From: Streblospio benedicti
Taxonomy: Eukaryota; Annelida; Polychaeta; Spionida; Spionidae
Length of the DNA: 64,000 bases
Reading direction: 5' to 3'
Assembly (NCBI GenBank): GCA_019095985.1
Contig: CM032661.1
Span: 31,021,126 to 31,085,125 of the forward strand
The position numbers and the translations under genes are program-made. Below the pieces are notes generated by a model. The model ran no database searches. It was not told the origin of the DNA and worked only from the letters and a program-made list of their open reading frames with translations. The first letter of the stretch is position 1. Every line of letters begins with the position of its first letter. This document shows positions 23,499 through 34,979 of this stretch, piece after piece.

Positions 23499-26400
23499 AT
23501 GCTGCTGCTGCTCACCCTCGCGCTGCTGCTGCCGTGCTCGTGCCTCGCCGCCCGGGAGGAGGACCGCGTGGACTTCCTGCCCGGCCTGGACGAGCAGCCC
23601 GAGGACTTCAACCACTACGCTGGCTACCTGACGGCCACCAACGGCTCCAAGCTCTTCTACTGGTAAAAACTAGCACAAGGAATGGGTGAAAGTAGTGTGC
23701 ACATATCACCAAATTTTGCATACGTCTAAGAAAAGTAGATTTTTGGGTGGGATTTTTACTTTTGTAAATAAACACACGGACTTTTAATGTATCTTCCTGA
23801 TTTTGCATACAGGTTTTCTCTATACCTATATTCACTTGCTTCCAAAGTTTCAAAAGAAATGTATAAGACAAAAGGTCCAGAAAACACATTAAGATATATT
23901 TTCTGACTTAGTAGCCATTGATGCTTTTCTACTGTGTATATTACAACCAGTAATAGAAACTAAGATAACAAAAACAGTGAGTGTGAAGCAGACAACTATT
24001 GCAGTAATTTTACTTTATCTTTCGGGCTTTCTTCTCAATCGTTTTCTACTAGCACCAAGGTGTAAGATTCTTTTTCCCAACATATAGAGAAATGGACGGG
24101 CTCATTACCCGAACGTGCGATGATTTTCAGGCTTTGGAGGCTGAAAATAAGGCCGCAATGTTCACAGAGGCAGGGTAAACATGGTACATGTGATTAGTCA
24201 GAGACCAGCAAGAGTGATCATTAAACAAACATCAATTGACGTAATTTTAGCTCATTTTTTTTGTTTTATTCTCAAGCTGCTCTAATCTTAACCACCCAGG
24301 TTTGTGGAATCTGAGGATGACCCCGCCAATGACCCTGTGGTGCTGTGGCTCAACGGCGGCCCCGGATGTAGCTCGCTCACCGGCTTCCTCGTGGAGCTGG
24401 GGCCGTGGAGGGTGAGTGAACTGCCGCCTGGCAGATACAGGTTTTAGACATGTGTGCTTCTGTGTCCGAGTGGTTAGGGCGTTGGACTCTTGACCAGAAA
24501 GTCGTGGGTTCGATTCCCGGTCGTTTCTGATGGTGGGCGTTGAGCAAACTCATCCCTGAAGGAGTTGTACACTACAACGTTGCACCTACACGTTAATTAG
24601 GTGCAGGTCATTGGGTTGAAAGAGTGAGCGAGTGAGTGATGGTGTGAGTGATTAGCATTGCGGGCTGAATGTGCTGCTGAGAGCAAGGCGTAGATCAGAA
24701 CTATAAACCACCACATTTACATTAACGTTTACCTGGCAGATCCAGGTTTTAGACATATTGTACAACATCCAATGAAGACCACCTCTGTGTTGACACCACC
24801 TCTGTAAAAAGAGCACTTTTCACGGCCCCTTTTCATTAAGCCACCAAGATGAACCTCTTTATAGAGACCACCTCTCTACCGGCCCTGAAACCATCTAACA
24901 CTGGGGCCGTATGTGGTCCAAATGAAGACGTTCCACTGTTTTTCTGGGTAGATGAGGGTGACTTAGTTTGGTGCGCGGAATGTGGGTATATCAATGATGA
25001 CTTTAATGACATCTGCACAGACAACGCATGTGTACTCAAGGGAGGGGGTCTTCTGGCCAGGATAACAGGCATATGTTGAGGCTCACAAATCAATCTTGTC
25101 AGTAATCACACTCCAAGCACTGCTAGTCGTACAGAAAGCAAATGACTATCTGATGATTCAATGTTTAAGCCTCAAGGTTTAACCCTTTCGACTTTTTTCT
25201 TTATAGGTGTTGCCTGATGGTTCGGGAGTAGAGTGGTTCGAACAGAGATGGAATAAGGTAATTGACTGGCAAAACTAACAAGCAACCAAAGACAATACAA
25301 AACAGACTTACAATGACTGGCCATCAGTGCTAAGATTATATTCACTGACAGATCCAGGCTGTGGGAAAAGGGGTTGGAAAAATACGCCAATCAGGTGCTG
25401 ACATGTAAAAAAAAATAAATTTAAAAAATATTGGTGAAAACGTTTGTTATTCAGAAAAGACATCGCCCCCTTATTATTCAAATTGATCACCCCAAGTCCA
25501 TGTTCCAAACAATTGTGATTGATGACAAATACAAATACAAAAATACACACCGTCACGTGGCGGTCTCTTACGGTGAAATGTAGAACTAGTGGAAAAAATC
25601 TGACGCCGTTACACCGTTAGTATAAGGTTAGTGTCCAGCTCAAAATTAATGGAATTAATTATGAAATTAAAAAAAAAAAAAAAAAAAATGATAATGGAAA
25701 ATTTATAACAAAGAAACAAATTAAAAATAAAATATGGCCGATTAAAAACGGGCTTTTTCAATGGATAATAAGAGATTTATTCTCCAATATCCCATTTCAG
25801 GCTTTTCGTCTGGAATTCTTTGATTTTAAGATAAGGATTGCCCTTATTTATATAACGATTTATTCTTTAATATCCCATTTCAGTTTTTGCATTTTTTTTT
25901 TCTCTAAATTCTTTTTTGGTTAGTCTAAAATAATAATTGATATCTATTCATTGAATTAATCTTTTAAAACATACAATATGGGACTATGTTTAATGATATT
26001 GCTTTCTAATATTTGCCTTTTTACATTGTAAAATTGTCTGTCACTTGATTAGAAATCTTAAAATAATAATTGATATTTATTCACCAATAACCTTTGTTTT
26101 CAAAAGTTTTATTGACTTAAAATATAACATTTTAATAGAATGATATTGTATTTCCATTTTAAAATCTTCATGTAAAGTATGTCTTCACTCAAAGATATTA
26201 GAGAACTTCTATCATATCTTTGCTTTACTGATATTCACTAGCATAAGCCATTTGTAGTTTCAAAACTCTAACAAACATATACATTTTAGAATACTTTATT
26301 TATGGATTGAAAATGAATAGAAAAAATAATGCATCACAGGAAGTTTTGAATAGATTGAAAGTTCTTCATTTAGGTTTTATTAGTATTTCCCCTCTCACCT

Positions 26401-27096
26401 CTTTCTCCATTACCTCAAACAGTTTTTGCTTTACATTATCAATATTACAATTTTCTTTATTTTTAAAATATCCATCAAGTTCAAGTTTGTCAAAAACATT
26501 TTGTACATTTGCACACCAATTGTTTCTACATATTCTATAATCTTCAATAAAGATTCCAGTTAGCCTGAGTCATTCATATTCAATAACCTATTCCAGAATC
26601 TGAGAACACACAAATATCTACGGTATATTTAGTTTTAACCAAGCCATTTCAGCAGTGAGTGCTACATTAGGAACAAATTTATGTACACCAAGATAAAAAC
26701 ACATTGCGCGGTTTTGGATCATATCAATTGGTTTTGCCTTGTTAAATCCCTATATACCAGGCCCACATTCTTGTATAGGCTGTGCACCTGATGCGTACAT
26801 TTTTTTAATAGGATACAATACAATACACGCACACACTCACACGCCCACACACACGCACACCGAGAGAGTATTATAAACCGCGTTGATGCTACTCACCCCA
26901 GTTCTGTGGCAATTGTATGCACAAATGTTAAGAACCAAGTGATGTACCCCTGGTTTTACTGAGTGATGCTACTGATATCTTCTCCTTTAGTTCGTGTTTC
27001 CTCCTGCAGGTGGCCAACATCATCTTCCTCGAGTCGCCCGCCTGCGTGGGCTTCTCCTACAACGAGGCGGGCGACTGCTCCAGCTCAGACGACAGG
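23499..27096 (+). CDS. CTSA: Cathepsin A-like serine carboxypeptidase, first four exons only
   Basis: Exons: 23499-23662, 24300-24411, 25207-25257, 27010-27096; GT-AG junctions, continuous phase, 138 codons. Starts [17 protein letters not shown], a clear signal peptide (context GACCATGC). Then [59 protein letters not shown] and [10 protein letters not shown]: hallmarks of peptidase family S10, closest in my judgement to lysosomal protective protein/cathepsin A. The usual protein is about 450-480 aa; the GESYAG serine, the catalytic Asp and His exons are not found before the gap at 28633 or after it. The SPAGVGFSY motif reads SPACVGFSY. The last exon ends in phase 0 with a good GTGAGT donor, so more exons are expected. 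Either the gap removed them or this is a truncated copy. CTSA against CPVL/SCPEP1 cannot be settled from this part. Confidence 0.85.
24427..24756 (+). repeat. tRNA-derived SINE with ~25-base target-site duplication
   Basis: The element at 24452-24731 opens with a tRNA-like head (GTCCGAGTGGTTAGGGC A-box region; GGTTCGATTCCC B box) and continues with a lineage-specific body (GAGTGAGTGATGGTGTGAG, GATTAGCATTGCGGGCTGAA) ending ATAAACCACCACATTTACAT. It is flanked by a 25-base direct repeat, CCTGGCAGATMCAGGTTTTA plus GACAT, at 24427-24451 and 24732-24756, with one mismatch, so the insertion is fairly recent. The target itself resembles a family A element end. It lies in the carboxypeptidase intron 2. 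Not a functional tRNA gene: no 3' acceptor stem pairing is seen. Confidence 0.85.
25640..26560. other. Very AT-rich intron stretch, possible LINE remnant
   Basis: Low-complexity AT-rich sequence with a ~20-base poly(A) at about 25668 lies in carboxypeptidase intron 3. It is contiguous with a minus-strand LINE fragment at 26560-26830 and probably belongs to the same decayed element, but no domain can be read here. Confidence 0.35.
26560..26830 (-). mobile_element. LINE reverse transcriptase C-terminal fragment, degraded
   Basis: The minus strand translates to [20 protein letters not shown] followed by TAEMAW, preceded by [12 protein letters not shown] and [10 protein letters not shown]. This matches the conserved C-terminal block of CR1/L2-type LINE reverse transcriptases (NRALRFYLGVHK.APN.A..GDMGW). 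The fragment is interrupted and lacks the catalytic core. It sits in carboxypeptidase intron 3, about 180 bases before exon 4. Confidence 0.75.
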
Positions 27097-28632
27097 GTGA
27101 GTGGTGCTCACAGACAGACACACAGATATAAAGATATAACAGGCATACACACTTGCATGCACACTATCATACAACAGGCACACAAAGGCATACACGAAGG
27201 CATAATCGGCTATTAGAGGTCACTAGTTTCAGATTAAAACATCGTTTCATGTTTTCTTTCATGAAAAAAAAATCAAATGGACAACCCTGAAAATAGGATT
27301 TTTAAACTGATCTCGTGTAACAGTGTTTTCGGTGCAAATTTAAGCACATTTTAATTAGAACAGTAACTTCAAATGTGTACAACTAATTCTCCAAAAATGA
27401 AAAGAAGGAGGTTAAATATGTCGTTCAGACTAATATATAGCTGCGAGGCGTACAACAACATTCATGCTAAAAGAAACACTGCAGTACACCTGCATAACAA
27501 GAAAAAAATATAAAGTAGGTCTATACTTTGGTGTTAATTCTTGAGACACGAGACATGAAATTGTACACCAAATAACAAGGCTTTAACGTGATATACACGA
27601 CAGGATTTGTGAGGGGAAACTCTCAAAATTAGCTCTGATGATATATTGTACGGACCGGGTAATCATGACAAATGGATTGCACAGACAGGGACCTCACAGA
27701 CCCACCCCACAATTACTACAACATCTGCCATAAACTAAATCATGAATCCAGAATCACCCATGGGTTTGGAATGCCTTGTAAAGATGCGTGTCCCGTGCAG
27801 TGGAGAGCCATCCCACTCCATGTTAAACAACTCATCTACTTTGAAAAATAGTAACTAGTGTGATCTCCCCCACCCCCGAGGCCCAGTTGGTAACCTAGCC
27901 TGCCTCTGGATGTCCATGTACAAAGACCACGTGGCCTCCGTCTGCTATGATCATCAAAATTGATGGCTGCTCACACCCTGAATATCAAGGGCTCAAAGTA
28001 TTGCTCAAAACTAAACTTGTTTGAGGCTCCTGACACCAGGCCAGGAACCGATTTCATGTCTGGTGTTCACGCAAACAAACAAAACCCGCCCGCGGTCCCG
28101 TGTGCTTTCGTGGCCAAGTGGATAGGGAGTTGGACTCGTAACCAGACGGTCGTGGATTCGATTCCTAATTGGGTCTGGTGCTGGGTGCTGAGCAAACCCA
28201 TCCATAAAACAGCTGCACACTTACACGTGGCACGTACACGCGAATTACTAGGTAGAGTTCATTGGGCTGAAAGCATTCATCAAGTGAGTGAGTGATTGTG
28301 TGGGTGATTAGCATTGTGCACTGAATCCTATCTGCTGCCGATGCAAGCATACGAGAAATATGATCAATTGAAGATCAATAAGTGGGCCAGTGACCTGGTG
28401 GAAATTGTAAACTCACGAGAGCAAGACTTGGACTATGAACCACCACATTTACACTTACATTTACACTGCAGTCTGCAGTTGGGGAGAAAATAACACATCG
28501 TCAGGTGCTGCCATTTAGCGGTAGAATATAGAACTATTTGAGTGGGAAACGTCTGTTATTCAGATGTAATTATCGTCACTGGTACCAGCTTTCCAAGTCC
28601 ATGTTCATAATATAGTACATTAACACTGCAGT
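27097..28632. other. Gene-free stretch before the assembly gap
   Basis: I searched both strands for the next carboxypeptidase exon (a GESYAG motif) and saw none. The only structured feature is the SINE at 28100-28475. A piece around 27975 (CCTGAATATCAAGGGCTCA) recurs at the right edge of the window (63968), so it is part of a dispersed repeat. Confidence 0.5.
28100..28475 (+). repeat. tRNA-derived SINE, long copy
   Basis: Head with A-box-like GTGGCCAAGTGGATAGGG and B-box-like GGATTCGATTCC, then the same body as the 24452 copy (GAGTGAGTGATTGTGTGGG, GATTAGCATTG) and a longer 3' part (CCAGTGACCTGGTGGAAATT, TGAACCACCACATTTACA). The tail ACATTTACACTTACATTTAC is a short repeat, as expected at a SINE end. 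Confidence 0.8.
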
Positions 28633-28732
28633 NNNNNNNNNNNNNNNNNNNNNNNNNNNNNNNNNNNNNNNNNNNNNNNNNNNNNNNNNNNNNNNNNNNN
28701 NNNNNNNNNNNNNNNNNNNNNNNNNNNNNNNN
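28633..28732. other. Assembly gap of exactly 100 N
   Basis: One hundred unresolved bases. A round 100 is the usual convention for a gap of unknown size, so the true distance, and even the adjacency and orientation of the carboxypeptidase and polycystin genes, is not established. Confidence 1.
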
Positions 28733-28847
28733 TTTTATTTTACTTTTACTTACAATCTCAATTCAATAAAATATCAATCTCACTGTAAATGTGCGTTGTT
28801 ACGTTGTAGGTCACACGCACAGTCACGGGATGAGGGAGCTGAGCATA

Positions 28848-28996
28848 GGCAGATCCAGGGGGGCGCAGGGGGCGCAAACCCCCCTTTCCCATCAAAATAC
28901 TTCATTTTCATACGTTTTTTCATGAAATCCGGTAAGTGCGCCCCCTCTTTTCCTTAAGGCCGCCCCCCCCCCCTTTTCCGAAAAGCTGGATCTGCC
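28848..28996. mobile_element. Family A MITE
   Basis: GGCAGATCCAGGGGGGCGCA at the left end and AAAAGCTGGATCTGCC at the right end are inverted copies. The interior CAAAATACTTCATTTTCA matches the 11476 copy. It is flanked by ATA on the left and TAT on the right, compatible with a TA target duplication. Confidence 0.8.
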
Positions 28997-28999
28997 TAT

Positions 29000-29335
29000 G
29001 CTGGGGAATGTTGTAATGGAAGTGCATTTAATGACTCTTTAATCTGTTACGGAGCTGTTTTGTTGATGGGATGGTGGCAGAGGATATAGTTGTTGGTGAG
29101 GAAGGGAGTGGACGGGAGGAGCATTTAAACTATTCCAGAGCATACGTTTCAACTGGAACAGCAGGAAGGGGGTGATGGAGATGCATTTAGTCTGTTCTGG
29201 ACCTGTTTAGATGGGGATGGCATAGAGATAGTTTGGGAGAGAAGATGGGGGTGGCGGCGGAAGGAAGGGAAGGGGATGGTAGAACATTTAATCTGGTCAG
29301 CACGTGTTTACCAGGGCTAGCTGATGGGAGGGATA
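29000..29335. repeat. Degenerate G-rich tandem repeat (~80-95 base unit)
   Basis: About four units each carry GCATTTAATCTG/TTTAAACTATTCC-type starts followed by a G/A-rich half (GATGGGATGG, GGAAGGGAGTGG, GATGGGGGTGG). Divergence between units is high. It lies downstream (3') of the polycystin gene. Confidence 0.5.
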
Positions 29336-29649
29336 TTAGATCTAGAGGGATCAATCATGGCGTGAAATGTGTGAAAATCATTGTTTTAAGATATGATTTG
29401 ACAGATGATAAAAAGATGTTTTAATTAGTAGTTTTACAATACTGAATGCAATATCCTAGTAATGTTTAGGTTTTATGACAGTATTTGCATATTCATCCAT
29501 CTTTTTGGTCCGTGGTCCAAAAATACCAAAAAAGCTATAAAACTCTTTCTATATTTGTAATTCAATACATAATTTGAAGCTTTGCTAAACTATGCTTATA
29601 TAAGATGTTTTTAATGAATAAGCATTAACCACTTTTGTAATTTTGTAAC

Positions 29650-30327
29650 TTTATTTTTCCAGTAGCAAAAAAGTTAATCTCAATTAACATGCAGCAGTTA
29701 GACGTACAGGCTACACAAAGATAAAAAATGTGTGTAAATATTGATAGTCATTGCTATTTTATAATTTATAGCTCCTTTAGTCTTACTAAAAGGATTCTTA
29801 ATCATAAAATATATTTACACAACAGTCTGAAATGCATTTACATAAATAGAATCAGTTGCACATAATTTGCACCATTATTTTAATGAACAATTTCAAACAA
29901 GACACATTCAGTGAACAATACTGGCCTGGCTCTTAGCAAAATAATACACTACGGTTTGTACTTCATACTCACAAACTCATGCTGCACATTAACACACACA
30001 AAAAACAACACTACAAAAAAAATTTACAGGCTAGTATAATCCTGTGAATCAAATCAAAAGTATTAGATCAACACCACTTATAACAATGACTATTTAAGAG
30101 AGTGATTATCAACATCTTACAGGCTCCCACTATTTGTGTCTATTCTAATACCAATGCCTTTGAAGTTCTAGTCTTCCCCGGCCATGAGGCTACTTCCACT
30201 TCCTGATATCACTTGTAAAATGAGTGCGCTTAGAGATCGACATGCATTAAAACGCACATTGACACACAAAAAAACATTTGCTACAGAAACTGACACAGCC
30301 ACGTTGATCCTAGAGGCTGCAGTCAGG
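29650..30327 (-). other. Polycystin-like gene 3' UTR (extent inferred)
   Basis: Non-coding AT-rich sequence after the stop codon at 30328-30330. A reverse-strand AATAAA (plus TTTATT) lies at 29650-29655 and is the best candidate poly(A) signal I see. The extent is uncertain. Confidence 0.35.
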
Positions 30328-33300
30328 TCAGTCGGTGTCTGCCTGAGACGGACCCTCGGACTGGGGGTGCTCACTCGTCACTTCGTGTAACTTCTCATAC
30401 GTTGACTGAAAGAACATAAATTACACCACTTTAACATTTAATAGTGCAAAGAAAAAACATAGTTGATTTTGTCTCTTGAGCACGGTTGGTTCGTTAGTCA
30501 CATAATCCATGTATTTCAAGTTCTAGCTGACTCCAAAACCTCTATCAATGTTAAAAACACATGTCCCAGTATTATCAGGGTTTCATGGATTTCTGAATTT
30601 CAGCACGAATAAAACAACATACCTGATACTTCTTCTCAAACATCTGCGTTTTCCAGATACCCAGAAGGACCTTCATGTGGTCGAACCTGTATGTGGCAAG
30701 TTCTATCTCTGTCGTCATATGGGAATCCTTACGTCTGTAAAAACAATGAGAATATACTACAATGTTTGTTACACTTATGTCTGTCCCTACTTGACGCTTA
30801 ATTTTTAGCTAATTTTCCACTTCAAACTTAAATTTTATCTCTCTTACTATTAAACACTAAGTGGATATTTGAAATTTCGAACTTCCCAGTTAATTTCAAA
30901 GCGAATTTCACATTTCTCACTTAATTTTTAAGTCATTTTTCACTTCCCACTAAAAGGGCATCTGCATTCTCAATTATCAGTAATCATGTAATTGACCCTC
31001 TTGGAGCTGCGTCTACATGCCTCATCATGGGTGTGTCATGTGCTTTCCGTAAATTACTTTGCTGTTTGACCAATGGCAATGGAACAGACAAGACCTTACA
31101 TCACCCCCCTCTCATAGTTGACTGAGCCTAATTCTTAATGCGTGTACTGCCGTGTAGTTGACAGGGCCTCACGATACATGCAGTGATTCATCTAGATGTG
31201 AGTCCCGAGGAAAGGATAAAAAGAATTGAAAATCATGCATCCCACGGAACCCATCAAATTTTCATAGTTTCAGACCAATGACCAATGACTAAAAATAATG
31301 TCTATTCATAGTTTGTTTTGCTTAATATCAGCAACCATTGTATTGGCCTTTGGACGCATTGTTTCAAAACATGCCACTCTAATAAAGACTGACTGTTGGC
31401 AATTTCTAGATTAATCACTGCATGTCCCCCGGCAGTGTCCTGAGTGTTGGGTGCGTGTAGCTGCCGGCGGTTACCTCTTGTAGTTGATTGAGCTGAGCAG
31501 CACGGCCTGCATGAGGGGGAACATGACCATGATGACGCTGAGCGTGAGCACGATGAGGAAGGTGGCGGCGGTGAGGCTGTGAGTGGACAGACACGGAGCC
31601 GCCGGCTGCCACCAGATCAGGTGCCTGCAACAACAGAGGGACCGCCGAGGTCTGGGCTTAAAACACGCTTTACACTATAGCGAATTCCACCTACGTAGCT
31701 CTACGTGCACTGGCGAACTGGCATATTCGTCAGGAAATTTTGAACATGTTCAAAAATTTTGAACGAACTTTCAGTTTGGTTAAAGTTTGCTTCAAATAGT
31801 TATGCTGCGTCTACGGATCGCAGAACATTCGCATACATAAGTAACACTTCGTTTGCCTCAGCAACTTGTCGTACCATGCATTTTTACTACGTTTAATGCC
31901 GCCACAATACGACGAAGTTGACAACGTGACATAATACGTACAGATGCGTTGCACGGGTTCGCTCATGATCGCTCAAGTGTAAAGCGGGTTAAAACATTGA
32001 TTCGTACACAAACAGACTGGGCAACAGCTAGGACTTGTGACCAGCTTCCACTAATATCAAGGGGTTTCAACCACATCTTTATACTGCATATATACCAGAT
32101 CAGGTGCTTGCAACAACACAGCTCACCGTCAGAGGTGCTGTTATCGTGACCACTATTTGGTTCTTTGATACTGAGCTGTATGTCAATTGTAGCATGTATA
32201 GAGAAATTGTATCATACCGTTACGACCAACCAAGCACCCTGGGCATTTAGATTGAATTTTAGGAGGAAGGGCTGAGGTCTTGGCTTAAACATTGATTCGT
32301 ACACAAACAGATTGGGCAACAGTTAAGACTTGTGACCAGCGGTGAGACATGACGCTGATACGCGTGCCGCAGCAGACACTACGTACCGTATGGTGACGTA
32401 GGTGACCATCATGACCGTGCCGGCGAGGGACGAGAACTCCTGGCAGACGGGTCCCAGCACGAGGCGGCCCGAGAGCACAAACGCCGTCTGCAACAGTCAC
32501 AGAAACCTATAGCAGCCTCGGCTCCTTTATGCATCACTACATGTAGGATATTATCAGATAGTACCTATGGGAACCTGTACATGTCATGCTGGCGAGACGT
32601 TTGTTGTTGTCTCAACAGCTTCATTGGGCCGAATGAAGGATTTTCATAGGGCCCAATTAAGTTTTTGATAGTTACAACTACAAAAAGTATTGCCAACATG
32701 ACAGACACAGGTTCCTACAGGTATCTAATAATATTCTACACATAGTCCAGACGATGTTAACTGAAGGTGTTTTGTTGGAAGGTATCATGTTCTATGGTTG
32801 ATTATGGTTCTATGGGGTGTCCTGAGCAAAAATCAGCCGTGAGCAACTTTGGCACATTTGGACTGAATCTTTTACAGGCAAAAAACAGAGCAAACAATTG
32901 TTTCCATAACTTGAATTGCGCATTCATGACCTTAAGTTTGAGTCTATTGAGTTCTACAGTAGTCTACTTCTGCTTAATTGATATTGTGCATGATAATTCT
33001 TGCTTCATACGTGTACATAATTAACAAATTCCAACAGCTAGTAGAGGAGCGTATATAACAATAATGAAATTCATGTCACTAATTTGTTTTTCCTACACCA
33101 CCAGTCACCAATAGGTTTCCTTATCTGTCACCAATCACCATAAATTGTAGTAATACTTTAGTAGGCTGCATCACATTTCATACACTTAAATACAGCCAGT
33201 TCACAATTCACGCTCAAGATTTAGGGCAAAGCGCCCATCACATGTTTGCTGTATGACCAGCTCCTGATCTACTCACGATGCCGACAGAGATGAATACGAT

Positions 33301-34979
33301 GACTGCGGCCAGACGAGTGGACGCGTTGCGCAGAGACATGTAGAACGTCAGCACACGCGGATGCAGCACCACAAACTACAGCAGGAAACAGCAGAGAGGA
33401 TTGGATGCTAGGGCTTTTACTACAGTACAACTTCAAATTCCATTTTGCTTTTCTCAAATGTTTCTGATATCTCATTAGTTTCATTTCCCTTTGACTGCAT
33501 TATGAACGGATGTTAGTTTTATATTGAATAGGCCTAGTGCCTATCTTGAGAAAATATATTTCTTCATACAGCTTTGAGAAAACGAGTTTCAACGGTACTG
33601 TATTCTTATCTTGCTGTATACAGACCGATAAACTGGAAAGAATAAAGGTATCAAACACACTTTGTAAACACAACGGTACTGTAATACAAACAAACTAAAA
33701 GGGCGACAACACCATCAGCAACAGTGGCGTCCTCATTTACGTTACATTGTACTGTACATGATGCATGGGGGCTACTTTTGTAGCCTGGCTGATCTAATGA
33801 ATAAGGACTATCTAATCTGCTTCCTTGCAATAAACATGCAAAATCATCCTTCACATTGAAGCTGTGTGCAATTATTGTTTGAGAGGCTACGTAGCAGTAC
33901 ACACACGTGTATTTCAACACACAGCATACATATATAATTATATTGTATTCAAAATTAATGATAATCATAATTCAAAACAAAATGAAGATTTCGGGCCTTA
34001 CAAATAGTTGAGATTCTTGTCATAAACGTTGGAGCAGTTACCCGTAAGAAGTTGAACAGCACAATTGTGGTTGCTATGGCACCCGTTGCTATGTATATGT
34101 AGTTCCACATCGCCGCCTGGTGGAAGTTGACGAAACCGGTGAAGCGGTTCCTCTGGGCGTACTCCATTATGTTTTTCACCTCGAACGCCTTGATGGTGTA
34201 GACCAGCACACACAGCTGGAGAGGACGCAAGCAACGCTCAGTGAAAACAACATTAACCTTTCAATCAGGCTTGGGGCCAATTAAAATTTTGAAACTCAAA
34301 TACAATTACAAATACTTGTTCCTTTTCAGTGTCAATTAGAATTACTCTCTGAATTGGTGAATTACAATTCCAATTCCAATTCCAGATAAATTTTCAATAG
34401 AAATATTTGTACTAACAAGCAATGGTCGATGGAAAAAGGCTGTTGTTGGAGCAAATTGCTTTGAAGAATAATTATTATATTACATCAAATTTTAATGTTT
34501 ATTATTTCAATCATTTAAAATTGGAGTATGAAATTTTGATATGAAATTTTTATTCATTCTTAAGAAGGTACAAAAGTACTAAATAAATGTTTTCAATAAT
34601 GATCTTTAACATTGAAGCTCATTTCATTTGGTGAGATACAAAGATAAGTGAATTTGAAAAAATATTCATTAAATGCACTTTGTTTGCTATAAGCAGTATA
34701 TTGAATACAAATTTGTATTAAACCACTAAATGGGTCTGATTATTTTCAAATTTGATTATTTCAAATCAGTCTGGTGAAATCATTTATGTTACTTACAAAT
34801 TAACACCGACATTCTATGAAAGTGTCTACTGACCAAGGTGAACAGTATGATGAGGAGATTTGGCCAGTACTTCAGCATGAGGTAGCGGGTTCGTTTGCCC
34901 TCGTACCAGCTGCGGTAGGCTGCTCGGCACAGTCGGTAGGTGAAAATCACCACGAAGCCCAGGTACACAATCTGCAGGA
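30328..34979 (-). CDS. PKD1L: TM8-TM11, pore region and C-tail exons E26-E32
   Basis: E25 supplies TM7 (VFSIVVLLFEVTEFGRVHPN), E26 TM8 (IVYLGFVVIFTYRLCRAAYR), E27 the next span (YIYIATGAIATTIVLFNFLR), E28 FYMSLRNASTRLAAVIVFIS, E29 the pore-like segment (LVLGPVCQEFSSLAGTVMMV) and E30 the last helix (AATFLIVLTLSVIMVMFPLM). The tail (E31-E32) is about 60 aa, ending GPSQADTD. The polycystin-2-type selectivity filter and EF hand are not evident, so pore activity is not assured. Confidence 0.85.

Noticed and set aside
24455-24530. Functional tRNA gene
   Set aside because: A- and B-box-like sequences are present but the stretch continues into a SINE body, has flanking target duplications and no paired acceptor stem.
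28110-28180. Functional tRNA gene
   Set aside because: Head of a SINE copy, same body as the 24452 element.
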